This document shows positions 8,802 to 16,824 of a stretch of DNA of 64,000 nt, in pieces; position 1 is the stretch's first letter; each line of letters begins with the position of its first letter. The notes below the pieces were generated by a model. It had not been told where the DNA came from and did not search any database. It was given only the letters and a program-made list of their open reading frames with translations. The stretch is from Dickeya chrysanthemi NCPPB 402 (GTDB taxonomy: Bacteria > Pseudomonadota > Gammaproteobacteria > Enterobacterales > Enterobacteriaceae), in assembly GCF_000406105.1 (NCBI RefSeq), contig NZ_CM001974.1:1185150-1249149 (forward strand), given 5' to 3'. The translations under genes and the position numbers were made by a program.

Positions 8802-9179
8802 ATGGAAGTTTTAAAGAAATTCAAGCCGCTAGACGATGAATTCCCGCTTGAGCGCCAACTGGGTATCTCGGCCGCGCCAATCGTACTCATCAACATATTC
8901 ATGGTCGGTTCCGCCGACGAAGCGGGCTTTCTGGATGCCTTTACGACGGCTGCCGGAATCCTGACGAAGCAGCCGGGCTACATCTCCACCCAACTGCACC
9001 GGGCGATCGGCGATAGCCCGATCTTCCTGAACTATGTGGAGTGGGAGTCCACCGAGACGCTCCGCGATGCCTTCGCCCGTCCCGAGTTCATGGCGAAGGT
9101 TTCGGCCTATCCGCCATCCGTCTCAGCCAGCCCGCACCTGTTTCAGAAGGTCGCCGTCCCCGGCTTTTGCACGGCCTGA
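8802..9179 (+). CDS. Antibiotic biosynthesis monooxygenase (ABM) domain protein
   Basis: A 125-residue protein with a dimeric alpha-beta barrel ABM fold: a central VLINIFMVGS strand, QPGYISTQLHRAIGDSP and NYVEWESTETLRDAFARPEF, as in small cofactor-free oxygenases and quinone- or heme-related family members. The ATG at 8802 is chosen because TGGGAG (8789-8794) lies 7 bases upstream; the open frame starts at 8652 inside the oxidoreductase gene in another frame. It is probably cotranscribed with the oxidoreductase under the TetR regulator. A detoxifying pair for a quinone or similar compound is inferred. Confidence 0.8.
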   Translation: MEVLKKFKPLDDEFPLERQLGISAAPIVLINIFMVGSADEAGFLDAFTTAAGILTKQPGYISTQLHRAIGDSPIFLNYVEWESTETLRDAFARPEFMAKVSAYPPSVSASPHLFQKVAVPGFCTA

Positions 9180-9380
9180 ATCCAGCTATTTGATTTTATT
9201 TGGTTTTTATTGGCTGTTTATAATCGAGTGAGAAATGATCCCGCGTCTGGCATAGTCTGGCGCCACCATGCATAAAAATACACATAATTCATTGTAATAG
9301 ATTGATTTTTTATTCTGCTATGGTCCGGCTGTTTGTCTCTCCATGCACCAGCTCTGGTGGCATGGAGGTACTATGCGGCT
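9180..9380. other. AT-rich gap at the right edge of the island
   Basis: No gene is visible. The stretch holds the second copies of the guaA-proximal repeats (9186-9197 and 9223-9233) and a hairpin, CTCCATGCACC (9339-9349) with GGTGGCATGGAG (9356-9367), whose stem has a single bulged base. It is lower in GC than the cargo genes on its left. Confidence 0.5.
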
Positions 9381-9563
9381 TTACAGCGCTAGCGCATTGG
9401 TCACGGCTTCTGGCATGGAAGGCCGGCCATTGATCAGGCAAGTCGCCACAAATGTGGCTTCTGCGTAAGTGATGCCGTCAACTTTAATCTGTTGAACGAA
9501 GTTAACGCGATTGCTTTTTTCGTTTTTTCTAGTCGCCCATTCCCGCGTCAGCCAGTTCATCAC
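9381..9563 (-). CDS. Small hypothetical protein
   Basis: An open frame of 60 codons from a GTG at 9563, with a second in-frame ATG right after it (MNWLTREWATRKNEKSN), ending in AVTNALAL. It has no signal peptide or membrane segment, and I recognise no family. Codon use is enterobacterial in style. A stop lies just upstream (TAA before PREYNV), so this may be the tail of an older gene. It is listed as unproven. Confidence 0.25.
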   Translation of the reverse strand: MMNWLTREWATRKNEKSNRVNFVQQIKVDGITYAEATFVATCLINGRPSMPEAVTNALAL

Positions 9564-9668
9564 GTTGTATTCGCGCGGTTAGACTAAATGCAGGGTGGCT
9601 ACAGGGGGCGGCATCGCTGGTCAGGGGGCGGCTGATCAGCGCCGGGAGGCCAGGCTCGCTCAGCTTCT

Positions 9669-10082
9669 TCATGGCCCTTTTTTGCTTATGCCGCTGAGTG
9701 GGCAGGTTGGCGCTTGTTTATGTCGGAGGCGGTCTGTTTCTCCCTCGCTCTCCTCTTCTGTGATCGCCTCATCAGGCACCAGATCGCCCCATGTTCGCAT
9801 TGCTTCCAGAACATCTCGCAGCCTTTCGCCCAGCGGAGTGAGTGCATAGACAACGCGAGGCGGCGTTTCGGCGTACGCGGTTCGTGTGACCAGCCCATGA
9901 CGTTCAAAGCGTTTTAGCCGATGCGTTAAGGTATGCGCACTAATACCGGGAAGCGCATCGCGTAATTCGGTGAATCGTCTGGGGCCGGACAGCAGTTCAC
10001 GTATGATCAACGTAGCCCACGGCCCGTCCAGCAGGACCAGAAAGCGTGCGACGCCACAGCACGGCACTTTTTTTTCATTCAT
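9669..10082 (-). CDS. HxlR-type winged-helix transcriptional regulator
   Basis: A 137-residue one-domain regulator with the HxlR pattern: an N-terminal Cys pair (C8, C9), GPWATLIIRELLSGPRRFTE, the recognition-helix region ISAHTLTHRLKRFERHGLV and the wing VVYALTPLGERL. Members respond to reactive electrophiles or redox stress through N-terminal cysteines and usually control a neighbouring oxidoreductase. The ATG at 10082 (MNEKKVP) is preferred; a start at 10106 would run through the operator-like repeat. It is divergent from the NmrA-like gene. Confidence 0.88.
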   Translation of the reverse strand: MNEKKVPCCGVARFLVLLDGPWATLIIRELLSGPRRFTELRDALPGISAHTLTHRLKRFERHGLVTRTAYAETPPRVVYALTPLGERLRDVLEAMRTWGDLVPDEAITEEESEGETDRLRHKQAPTCPLSGISKKGP

Positions 10083-10095
10083 CGTGAAATATTCC

Positions 10096-10161
10096 CAATA
10101 GTGCATTTGACGTAACCAGTTTAATCAAAGCACCATTAAAACTCCATTAATTGCACTATTG
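10096..10161. promoter_or_regulatory. Paired operator half-sites between the divergent genes
   Basis: CAATAGTGCA (10096-10105) and TGCACTATTG (10152-10161) are perfect inverted 10-mers, 46 bases apart, one next to each gene start. Two identical sites in opposite orientation bracketing the shared promoter are typical for a dimeric HxlR repressor acting on itself and its target. Confidence 0.6.
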
Positions 10162-10171
10162 AGGATGTTCG

Positions 10172-11032
10172 ATGACTTTTGTGATCCATGGCGCTACCGG
10201 TGCTCAGGGCGCCCCGTTATTCAACCGTCTATGCCGCTCAGGTAAACCCGTGGTCGCTGCCGTACGTAACACCGCGGCAGTTAAAGATAGGCCCGCTCTT
10301 GCCGTCGATAATGCTGTGGTCGCATCGCTGGTGGCGGCTTATCGGGATGCCGAAGGGGTGTTCTTTCATCTGCCGCTGGCTTCAGAGGCCGAGCGTATTC
10401 AATACGCACACAACTTCGCCCAGGCGATAGCCCAGGCCAAACCGAAGCGAGTGGTCCTTTCCACCAGCGGCTATATTACCGATGAACCGCTGGACGCGAT
10501 GCCGGCAGAATCAGACAGCGCGGTAGTTACCCTTATCAGAGAAGTGGCGAAGACCGGCGTCTCTTTTGCCGTCATTGCGCCGCATCTTTATCTGGAAAAC
10601 CTTCTGCTGCCGATGGTGCTCGAATCCGTCAAGTCCGAGGGGATTCTGCGTTATCCATTGAGGGCTGACTACCCTGTGTCATGGAGTTCTCATTTGGATA
10701 TTGCCGAGGCGGCCGAGCGGTTGTTAACCGACGCATCGGTCACCGGCGTCATCGGGGTGGGGGCATTACCCGGCCTGACCGGTATCGACCTGGCGAATGG
10801 TTTTTCGCAGCATTTTGGCCGGGAGGTAAAATTCGAGGGCATCAGCCCCGAAGCATTCGGTGAGCTGTTGCTCCCCTGGATCGGCGCAGACGCTGCGGCC
10901 GGCGTAGTCGCCGGATATCAGGCTAAGGCGCGTACATCCGGCAGTGTTATCCATCAGGCGACAAGCGGGCAGAAACTGCTGGGTTTGACGCCGCGTTCAG
11001 TACAACAGTGGCTGGCGGATGTCTCTGCCTGA
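10172..11032 (+). CDS. NmrA-like NAD(P)-binding oxidoreductase
   Basis: A 286-residue Rossmann-fold protein of the atypical SDR/NmrA group. The dinucleotide site is MTFVIHGATGAQGAPLFNRL (GxxGxxG, residues 7-13), followed by VVLSTSGY and a SYK-poor active site, which suits a QOR2-type quinone reductase or a redox-sensing role. It starts 11 bases after the operator half-site. HxlR plus NmrA-like pairs commonly form small stress-response modules; the substrate is not evident. Confidence 0.85.
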   Translation: MTFVIHGATGAQGAPLFNRLCRSGKPVVAAVRNTAAVKDRPALAVDNAVVASLVAAYRDAEGVFFHLPLASEAERIQYAHNFAQAIAQAKPKRVVLSTSGYITDEPLDAMPAESDSAVVTLIREVAKTGVSFAVIAPHLYLENLLLPMVLESVKSEGILRYPLRADYPVSWSSHLDIAEAAERLLTDASVTGVIGVGALPGLTGIDLANGFSQHFGREVKFEGISPEAFGELLLPWIGADAAAGVVAGYQAKARTSGSVIHQATSGQKLLGLTPRSVQQWLADVSA

Positions 11033-11125
11033 TGGCTCAATGATGGACTAAAGGTAACGCCTGTGCGGTTCGGCCATGAACGGCCGATCAGGGTAGAGTG
11101 CGGTTATGGGTAGTGATGCGCGTTT

Positions 11126-11155
11126 ACGGCCCTGCCGCCGATAGGGCAGGGCCGT
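11126..11155. repeat. Strong hairpin between convergent genes
   Basis: ACGGCCCTGCC (11126-11136) and GGCAGGGCCGT (11145-11155) form a perfect 11-bp stem. It lies where the NmrA-like gene and the carbonic anhydrase gene converge and could end transcripts from either side, but there is no T-tract on either strand. Confidence 0.55.
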
Positions 11156-11172
11156 ATGTTGACCAAGAAGGA

Positions 11173-11808
11173 TTACTCGAAATAAACCTGTGGGTTCTCA
11201 GCCAGCGAGACGAACGTTTTGCTGTTTTTATCCAGCGCGCGTATCGCCCCGCTTTCAATGTCGTATACCCAGCCGTGCAGGCGTAATGCGTTATCACGCA
11301 ACCCGACGGCGACGGAAGGATGCGTTTTGATGTTGTTCAACTGGGCGATGACGTTCTCTTCCACCATGGCGTTGACTTTATCGGTTTCATTATCCCAGCA
11401 TTTTTTCTCTACGACGGCTTTCGCCGCGTCGGAATAACGTAACCAGTGCGCGACTGCCGGCATCGGATCGAGGCACTGGCAGGAGGCAATGGCTTTCATC
11501 GCCCCACAGTTGGAATGGCCACAGATGACGATATCGGTCACACCCAGCGCGACGACCGCGTATTCAATGGTAGCGGAAACCCCGCCGGGTTCCGGGCCGA
11601 AAGAGGGCACGATATTGCCGGCATTGCGGATAACAAACAACTGCCCGGGTTCCTGCTGAGTGATAAGTTCCGGCACCAGTCGGCTGTCTGAGCAGGAAAT
11701 GAACAACGCTTTAGGGTTCTGGCTGGATGCCAGGCTGCGGAAGAGTTCCTTACGCTGAGGAAATATCTCTTTTTGAAAGCTGAGGAAACCCTCAATGATA
11801 TGTTGCAT
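11173..11808 (-). CDS. cynT: Beta-class carbonic anhydrase
   Basis: Interconverts CO2 and bicarbonate in the cytoplasm. The 211 residues carry the beta-class zinc ligands C39, H98 and C101 with the Asp41/Arg43 pair (ISCSDSR and ICGHSNCG). Sequence and length are nearer to CynT-type than to Can-type enzymes. No cyanase gene is visible nearby, so a general bicarbonate role is as likely as cyanate metabolism, and the symbol indicates subfamily likeness only. It is transcribed alone, convergent with the NmrA-like gene. Confidence 0.85.
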   Translation of the reverse strand: MQHIIEGFLSFQKEIFPQRKELFRSLASSQNPKALFISCSDSRLVPELITQQEPGQLFVIRNAGNIVPSFGPEPGGVSATIEYAVVALGVTDIVICGHSNCGAMKAIASCQCLDPMPAVAHWLRYSDAAKAVVEKKCWDNETDKVNAMVEENVIAQLNNIKTHPSVAVGLRDNALRLHGWVYDIESGAIRALDKNSKTFVSLAENPQVYFE

Positions 11809-11946
11809 AGCACGTTCTCTTTTTTGGCAGTGATCACGACATCATATACCCGTCATGTTTCAAATTGCAGGTGCTGTTGACGGTGTTAATAGATGGATTG
11901 CAGAGTCTTGCGACATCAGCGGCAGCGCCCCGTTTTTGAGTAATAA

Positions 11947-12906
11947 TCAGGCCACCGCTAAGCGTAGCCCCAGATCTTCGGGGTACGGGTCAAAATAGTT
12001 TTGCGTCAGCAGATACTCGTCCGGGTGTTCCGCCAGATAGTGCTTCAGCAGCGTGAGCGGCGCAAGAATCGGCAGGCGTCCTGCCCGGTAGCCGATAATC
12101 ACCGCGCGCAACTCCGCCCGCTGGCGGTTATTGAGCTGTTTACGGAAATACCCTTGAATGTGCATCAGCACATTGGTGTGGTTTTTACGCGAGGCTGGTT
12201 GCCTGAGTATCGCCATCAGTTTGTGGCGATAAGCAATGAAAAAGGCCTCGAGATCGTCCCACTCGTGAAGTCGGGCGACGAAAGGGCCTATCTCGCGGTA
12301 GCCTGCCTGATGGTGCGCCAGTAGCTGAAGTTTGTAGCGGCTATGAAACGCCAGCAGGGTTCGACGGGTTAATCCGTTATCGCGCAGTGTGTTCAGTTCA
12401 TGCAGCGCAAACAGGCGTTCCACGAAGTTTTCGCGTAATACCGGGTCGTGCAGGCGGCCATCCTCTTCAACGGGAAGCCACGGGTAGGTTTTCAGCAGGG
12501 CGGCGGTAAACAACCCGACGCCTTCTTTGCGGCCGCGGTTGCCCCGTTCATCGTACAGCCGCACGCGCTCCATGCCGCAACTGGGCGATTTCGCGCAGAC
12601 GATAAACCCGGCAAGGCGGCCGACGCCAGGCAGATAATCGGCGGCGAAATGGTTCATTTTTTCCGTCATATCCTGTTGCGGCGCATGGCTCATGCGCATA
12701 CGGATATCACCATCGGCGGTCTGGATAAGGCGTAACGCCGGGCGAGGGACGGGCAGACCGATAGCCATCTCCGGGCAGACCGGCTGGAAAGTGACCCACG
12801 GCGACAGTTCATCCATCACGAAGCGCAGGCGTTTATGCCCGCCGTCAAACCGAATGGCCGAGCCGGTCAGACATCCGCTAATACCGATTACCGGTTTACT
12901 GTTCAT
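11947..12906 (-). CDS. ybgA: YbgA-like DUF523/DUF1722 protein
   Basis: A 319-residue fusion. The N-terminal DUF523 domain (about 1-155) has cysteines C12 (GISGCLTG), C44 (FQPVCPEM), C104 and C110 (SPSCGM). DUF523 includes the [4Fe-4S] thiouracil desulfurase TudS, so an iron-sulfur cluster is plausible. The C-terminal DUF1722 domain (about 185-305) contains HEWDDLEAFF and HIQGYFRKQLN. It overlaps the upstream lipoprotein gene by 4 bases (ATGA) and ends the operon. In many bacteria this gene sits beside a photolyase and the Cfa-like cluster; no photolyase is present here. Confidence 0.85.
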   Translation of the reverse strand: MNSKPVIGISGCLTGSAIRFDGGHKRLRFVMDELSPWVTFQPVCPEMAIGLPVPRPALRLIQTADGDIRMRMSHAPQQDMTEKMNHFAADYLPGVGRLAGFIVCAKSPSCGMERVRLYDERGNRGRKEGVGLFTAALLKTYPWLPVEEDGRLHDPVLRENFVERLFALHELNTLRDNGLTRRTLLAFHSRYKLQLLAHHQAGYREIGPFVARLHEWDDLEAFFIAYRHKLMAILRQPASRKNHTNVLMHIQGYFRKQLNNRQRAELRAVIIGYRAGRLPILAPLTLLKHYLAEHPDEYLLTQNYFDPYPEDLGLRLAVA

Positions 12907-13433
12907 GGCGTTGCCCCTTTACTGAAAAACAGCGTGACGTAGCCCGCGATAATGCCGAATTTCTTCATTTCCGTTTTATTAAACAGGTGATTTTCGTCTT
13001 GCAGGAACATCCAGTCATCAAAGTTGAGCAACCAGGTTGTGCCGTTCGCTTTCACGTTCATGCTGTACTGCCAGTGAAACGCATTGCCTGCCGCCTGACC
13101 GTAAGCGACGCCATCAATGTCTCCGGCGGTGCCCTCGTACCGGGAGCCGACCCGGCGGATATGCCAAACGCGTTGCTGGCGTTCGCCGTCGTCATAGACG
13201 AACTGCTCGTTAAGCGTCAGTGTGTCGCCCGCCGCTTCGCCGTGAATAACGACGTGAAAGCGGCGTAGTTGCTTGCCGCTGCGATCCTGCACCATCCCCC
13301 AGGCTTCCGTCCGGCCCTGAAAATAGTGAAAGATATCGAGCCGTGGTTGTTGAGCGCGGTAGTCGTTAATGTCGGTGCTACAGCCGGTTAGCAACATCAG
13401 CATCGCCACACTGAACAGCAGAAATCGTTTCAT
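12903..13433 (-). CDS. DUF3833 lipoprotein
   Basis: A 176-residue predicted lipoprotein. The signal peptide MKRFLLFSVAMLMLLTGC has a lipobox (LTGC) with lipidated C18, and the mature part contains DIFHYFQGRTEAWGMVQDR and a beta-rich FNDW-type core (WLLNFDDWMFLQDEN), typical of DUF3833. Position +2 after the Cys is Thr, not Asp, which suggests outer-membrane sorting. It starts inside the stop region of the broken chalcone-isomerase-like gene and overlaps ybgA by 4 bases, so it belongs to the fatty-acid modification operon. Function unknown. Confidence 0.88.
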   Translation of the reverse strand: MKRFLLFSVAMLMLLTGCSTDINDYRAQQPRLDIFHYFQGRTEAWGMVQDRSGKQLRRFHVVIHGEAAGDTLTLNEQFVYDDGERQQRVWHIRRVGSRYEGTAGDIDGVAYGQAAGNAFHWQYSMNVKANGTTWLLNFDDWMFLQDENHLFNKTEMKKFGIIAGYVTLFFSKGATP

Positions 13434-13575
13434 CGTTCACCCCCCAGTAATTGCCGGCGTAATTCGGGATAGCGGGTCTGCGGGCTCAGCCAAGCCAGTC
13501 GGCGGCGTGCGCCGAAGCGACGTTCAGAACGGCGATAAGCCCGACCAGCAAGCGGACGCGGCGCTTCATTTGCAT
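13430..13575 (-). pseudogene. Gutted chalcone-isomerase-like gene
   Basis: Minus-strand codons from 13575 read MQMKRRVRLLVGLIAVLNVA followed by SAHAADW, a clean signal peptide, and stop at 13486. In another frame, codons down to 13430 read LAWLSPQTRYPELRRQLLGG and stop with a TGA overlapping the lipoprotein ATG. This matches the start and end of the secreted chalcone-isomerase-like protein usually encoded between the Cfa-like and DUF3833 genes, about 170-180 residues. About three quarters of the gene is missing, so the product is lost. Identification rests on the signal peptide, tail and operon position. Confidence 0.65.
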
Positions 13576-13608
13576 CTGCGCTTTCCCGTCATCAGCCGCG
13601 TCGGCATG

Positions 13609-14829
13609 TCACACCCGCTCAGCGGTCAATTGCACCACACTGATGGTGCGCGCGTTAAAACCGGCTTCGCAGTAGCCAAAGTAATACAGCCACATGCGAC
13701 GAAAGCGGGTATCGAACCCAAGCCGTTCGATATCCGGCCAGGCATGCAGGAAGCGCTGCCGCCAGTGCGCCAGCGTCTGGGCATAATGCGGGCCCATATC
13801 GAACAGATTGCGCAGCACAAAATCGGTATGGCGCGTCATCAGGTTGCTGATGGCGGTGACGCTGGGCAAAAAGCCGCCCGGGAAAATATAACGTTGGATG
13901 AAATCGACGCTTTTGCCGTAGTCGCGGTAGCGTTGATCCTGAATGGTGATCGCCTGAATCGCCATTTTTCCGCCGGGGCGCAGGCGTGCCTGACAAGTCT
14001 GGAAAAACTGCGGTAAAAACGCTTTTCCGATGGCTTCGATCATTTCTACCGATACCAGCTTGTCGAACTGGCCGGTGAGGTCGCGGTAATCGCACAAGAG
14101 CACGGTTACCCGCTCTTGCAGGCCGGCACGGGCAATACGCGCCTGCGCATAATCATACTGCTCGCGGGACAGGGTGGTGGTGGTCACCCGGCAGCCGTAA
14201 TGGCGTGCGGCGAATTCCGCCAGTGCGCCCCAGCCGGTGCCGATTTCAAGCAGGTGATCGTCGGGCGTGAGTGTGAGCTCGTCACACAATCGCCGTATTT
14301 TCGCCTGCTGGGCGCCGGCGAGGTCCGGTGTGTCGGGGGTAAAGAGCGCGCTGGAATAGAGCAACGCCTCATCAAGAAAATACTGGTAAAACTGATTACC
14401 CAAATCGTAATGGGCGGCAATGTTGGCACGCGCCTGCCGGCGGTGATTGCGCCTTGTCCAGTGCCGTAGGCGCTCGAACGGTTGACTCAGTAAGCGGAAG
14501 CCGGACTCCAGCCGGCTCAGTACCCGGCTGTTGGCCGCCATGATGTGCAGTAACGCGGTTAGCTGGTCTGTTTCCCATTCGCCGTCCATCCATGACTCTG
14601 CCGCGGCGATACTGCCGCCGGTCAGCAGGCGTCGGTAAACGTCAGGCGAAAGGATGCTGACTTCGGCGCGCAGGGAAGCGGCGGCATCGCCAAAATGGAA
14701 GGTTTGACTGCCTTCGCGAACCGTCAGCGAACCCTGTTGTAAACCTGCCAGCAGGCGAAAAAGCAGCCGACGCGCAAAACGAATCGTGCGCGGTACATCG
14801 GATTCAAGCGCGAAAACGGGCTCGGTCAT
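13609..14829 (-). CDS. Cfa-like SAM-dependent fatty acyl methyltransferase
   Basis: A 406-residue relative of cyclopropane fatty acid synthase, which methylates double bonds of membrane phospholipid acyl chains using S-adenosylmethionine. The SAM site is LEIGTGWG (194-201), preceded by YDLGNQFYQYFLDEALLYSS and followed by VSVEMIEAIG and QRYIFPGG, all typical of the family. It differs from the stand-alone E. coli Cfa and belongs to the operon type found with an amine oxidase and DUF1365. In Rhodobacter a related enzyme makes methylated fatty acids during singlet-oxygen stress. It overlaps the DUF1365 gene by 4 bases. Confidence 0.9.
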   Translation of the reverse strand: MTEPVFALESDVPRTIRFARRLLFRLLAGLQQGSLTVREGSQTFHFGDAAASLRAEVSILSPDVYRRLLTGGSIAAAESWMDGEWETDQLTALLHIMAANSRVLSRLESGFRLLSQPFERLRHWTRRNHRRQARANIAAHYDLGNQFYQYFLDEALLYSSALFTPDTPDLAGAQQAKIRRLCDELTLTPDDHLLEIGTGWGALAEFAARHYGCRVTTTTLSREQYDYAQARIARAGLQERVTVLLCDYRDLTGQFDKLVSVEMIEAIGKAFLPQFFQTCQARLRPGGKMAIQAITIQDQRYRDYGKSVDFIQRYIFPGGFLPSVTAISNLMTRHTDFVLRNLFDMGPHYAQTLAHWRQRFLHAWPDIERLGFDTRFRRMWLYYFGYCEAGFNARTISVVQLTAERV

Positions 14830-15569
14830 GAACGTTCACTCCTGCCGGCAGGGTGGTTATGAATAGGAACGCGTTTGAGCCACAGCAACAGCGCCTGCCA
14901 GTAAATAGCCGCGACGGTTTTGACGGTCATCAATGGAATGCCGAGCTGCATTTGGCGCAGATGCAGGCGCGTTAATGGCTTACGCGACAGCGTCAGTGTG
15001 GCGTCGAACACTTTTTCATCCTGATGGTTTTCACTGTGCATCTGATGGTTTTCGATGTGCATATGTAACGTTTTGTCGGGGCGGTTAAACCGCCAGTGAT
15101 AGTCCATATTCATCGGGTTGAACGGCGAAACGTGGAACGCCTTGGCGATAGGGCGCGTATCCTGAGCATTAACCGCGTAATAGTGGCGTTCATTCCACGG
15201 CGTATTGCGCACTTCGGCCAGCACCCAGCGCAGGGTCTCGTCGGCATCAAAGCAGTAGTAAAAATTCACCGGGTTAAAATGAACCCCCAGGTAGCGCAAC
15301 TGCGTTAACAGCATCACTTTGCCGTCAGGGCGCTCGCCGGTCAGTGTCGCCAGCCGGTCAAGGACGTTTGCTTTCAGCGGCGTGCCCAGCGGGTAGTCGC
15401 TGTCGTAAAAGGCGACGGTGGCAAAGCGGTTACGGCGAATCCCCAGCGACGGCAGGTTATCCAGATCGTCGAGATCCAGGTAAGCCATAAATACATCATA
15501 GCTAAACTGATGTTCGCGGGGTGACAAGCGCCGGTGACGCAAGACGCCCCGATAGAGACAGTTATTCAT
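14826..15569 (-). CDS. DUF1365 domain protein
   Basis: A 247-residue protein with the DUF1365 pattern: LYRGVLRHRRLSP at the start, FSYDVFMAYLDLDDL, the conserved YLGVHFNPVNFYYCFD and FHVSPFNPMNMDYHWRF. The ATG at 15569 (MNNCLYRG) overlaps the amine oxidase end by 8 bases and fits the family N-terminus; the longer open frame to 15770 is in the wrong frame of the upstream gene. The family occurs almost only between a flavin amine oxidase and a Cfa-like methyltransferase. Biochemistry is unknown, and a membrane-lipid role is inferred. Confidence 0.9.
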   Translation of the reverse strand: MNNCLYRGVLRHRRLSPREHQFSYDVFMAYLDLDDLDNLPSLGIRRNRFATVAFYDSDYPLGTPLKANVLDRLATLTGERPDGKVMLLTQLRYLGVHFNPVNFYYCFDADETLRWVLAEVRNTPWNERHYYAVNAQDTRPIAKAFHVSPFNPMNMDYHWRFNRPDKTLHMHIENHQMHSENHQDEKVFDATLTLSRKPLTRLHLRQMQLGIPLMTVKTVAAIYWQALLLWLKRVPIHNHPAGRSERS

Positions 15570-16824
15570 TGCTCCTCCAGTCGGCAATTCCCTTGACCAC
15601 ATCCAGCGCGCTGCGTACCCCATCTTCGTGAAAACCGTTGTACCAGTAAGCCCCGCAAAACCAGCTGTGCTGCCGGCCGTTAATCTGTGCGCGCCGTGAC
15701 TGGGCACGCCAGCTTTTCGGGTTAAACAGAGGGTGTTCGTAGACAAAACGCTGCCAGATATAACGCTCATCGATAGGGGTATCGGGATTGAGCGTGACGC
15801 AGAATAAGGGGCTCCCCTCGGGCAGCCCTTGTAAAATGTTCATGTTGTAGGTGACGCAGGCGCTGGCTTGATCATCGCGATGCAGCCGATAGTTCCAACT
15901 GGCCCAGGCGCCAGGTCGTACCGGTAGCCAGCGTTTATCGCTATGCAAAACCACCTCGTTACGTTGCCAGCCGATATCGCCCAGAATCTCCGTCTCTTCG
16001 CGACTGGGGTTATCCAGCAGGGCAAGCGCCTGCGAAGAGTGGCAGGCGAAAATCACCTGATCGACCGCGAGAGTGCTGTCCGCCAGATGGATATCCGCCC
16101 CCTGAGCGTGGCGTACCACCTTTTTCACGGGTGTGTTGACGCAAAGCGTGAAGCGATTTTCCAACTGAGTGAGCAGGGCGCGCACGTATTCCCGTGAACC
16201 GCCGGGCACCACGTACCATTGCGGACGTTGCGTGATGTCCAGCAGACCGTGGTTGTCAAAAAAGCGCAAAAACAGCGCGAGCGGGAAGCGGCGCATCTCC
16301 TGCAATGAGGAAGACCAGATCGCCGCGCCCATAGGCAAAATATAGTGGCGGGCGAAAAAAGCGCTAAACCGGTGGCGCGACAAAAAGGTCTGCAACGTCT
16401 CGTCATCGCCGACCTGTTGGGTAACCGCCTGTTTCGCCAGGCGATTAAAGCGGACAATGTCTTTCAACAGCCCCCAAAAACGGGGATTAACCAGATTGCT
16501 GCGCTGCGCAAACAGTGAACGCAGCGAGTGGCCGTTATACTCAAGCCCGCTCGCCGGATTATGCACCGAAAAACTCATCTCCGTTTTTTGCCCGTGGATA
16601 CCCAGTTCGCTCAGTAGCCCCATAAAACGTGGGTAGGTGCGATCGTTATAGACGATGAATCCGGTATCGATGGCATAGCTGCCGGAAGGCGTGGTGATAT
16701 CTGCCGTAGCGGTATGGCCGCCCGGCGTAGCCGCGGCTTCCAGCATGATTACGTCATGGTGCCCCGCAAGCCGCCACGCGCAAGTCAGCCCGGCAATGCC
16801 ACTACCGATAATAGCGATTTTCAT
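15562..16824 (-). CDS. FAD-dependent amine oxidase-like desaturase/oxidoreductase
   Basis: A 420-residue flavoprotein with an N-terminal FAD motif MKIAIIGSGIAGLTCAW (GxGxxG), the LEAAATPGGHTAT segment and a C-terminal WFCGAYWYNGFHEDGVRSAL that closes the flavin site. It resembles phytoene-desaturase/amine-oxidase family proteins of the Cfa-DUF1365 cluster. The start at 16824 overlaps the SDR stop (ATGA), indicating coupling. The substrate is probably a lipid acyl chain acted on with the downstream methyltransferase, by inference from the cluster. Confidence 0.88.
   Translation of the reverse strand: MKIAIIGSGIAGLTCAWRLAGHHDVIMLEAAATPGGHTATADITTPSGSYAIDTGFIVYNDRTYPRFMGLLSELGIHGQKTEMSFSVHNPASGLEYNGHSLRSLFAQRSNLVNPRFWGLLKDIVRFNRLAKQAVTQQVGDDETLQTFLSRHRFSAFFARHYILPMGAAIWSSSLQEMRRFPLALFLRFFDNHGLLDITQRPQWYVVPGGSREYVRALLTQLENRFTLCVNTPVKKVVRHAQGADIHLADSTLAVDQVIFACHSSQALALLDNPSREETEILGDIGWQRNEVVLHSDKRWLPVRPGAWASWNYRLHRDDQASACVTYNMNILQGLPEGSPLFCVTLNPDTPIDERYIWQRFVYEHPLFNPKSWRAQSRRAQINGRQHSWFCGAYWYNGFHEDGVRSALDVVKGIADWRSNE

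Larger units (their letters stand above)
6201..9233. mobile_element. Small putative genomic island at the guaA 3' end
   Basis: The last codons of guaA contain ATCGAGTGGGA (6201-6211). A near copy, ATCGAGTGAGA (10 of 11), occurs at 9223-9233. A second, longer identity, CTATTTGATTTT, occurs at 6229-6240 and 9186-9197. Between them lie a TetR gene, an FAD oxidoreductase and a monooxygenase whose codons look unlike the flanking genes, plus gene fragments. Islands using guaA as attachment site are established; that this is one, now without its integrase, is inferred. Short repeats can occur by chance. Confidence 0.45.

Noticed and set aside
11126..11155. Strong hairpin as an intrinsic terminator
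   Set aside because: The stem is perfect but neither strand has a following T-tract, so it is listed only as a hairpin.
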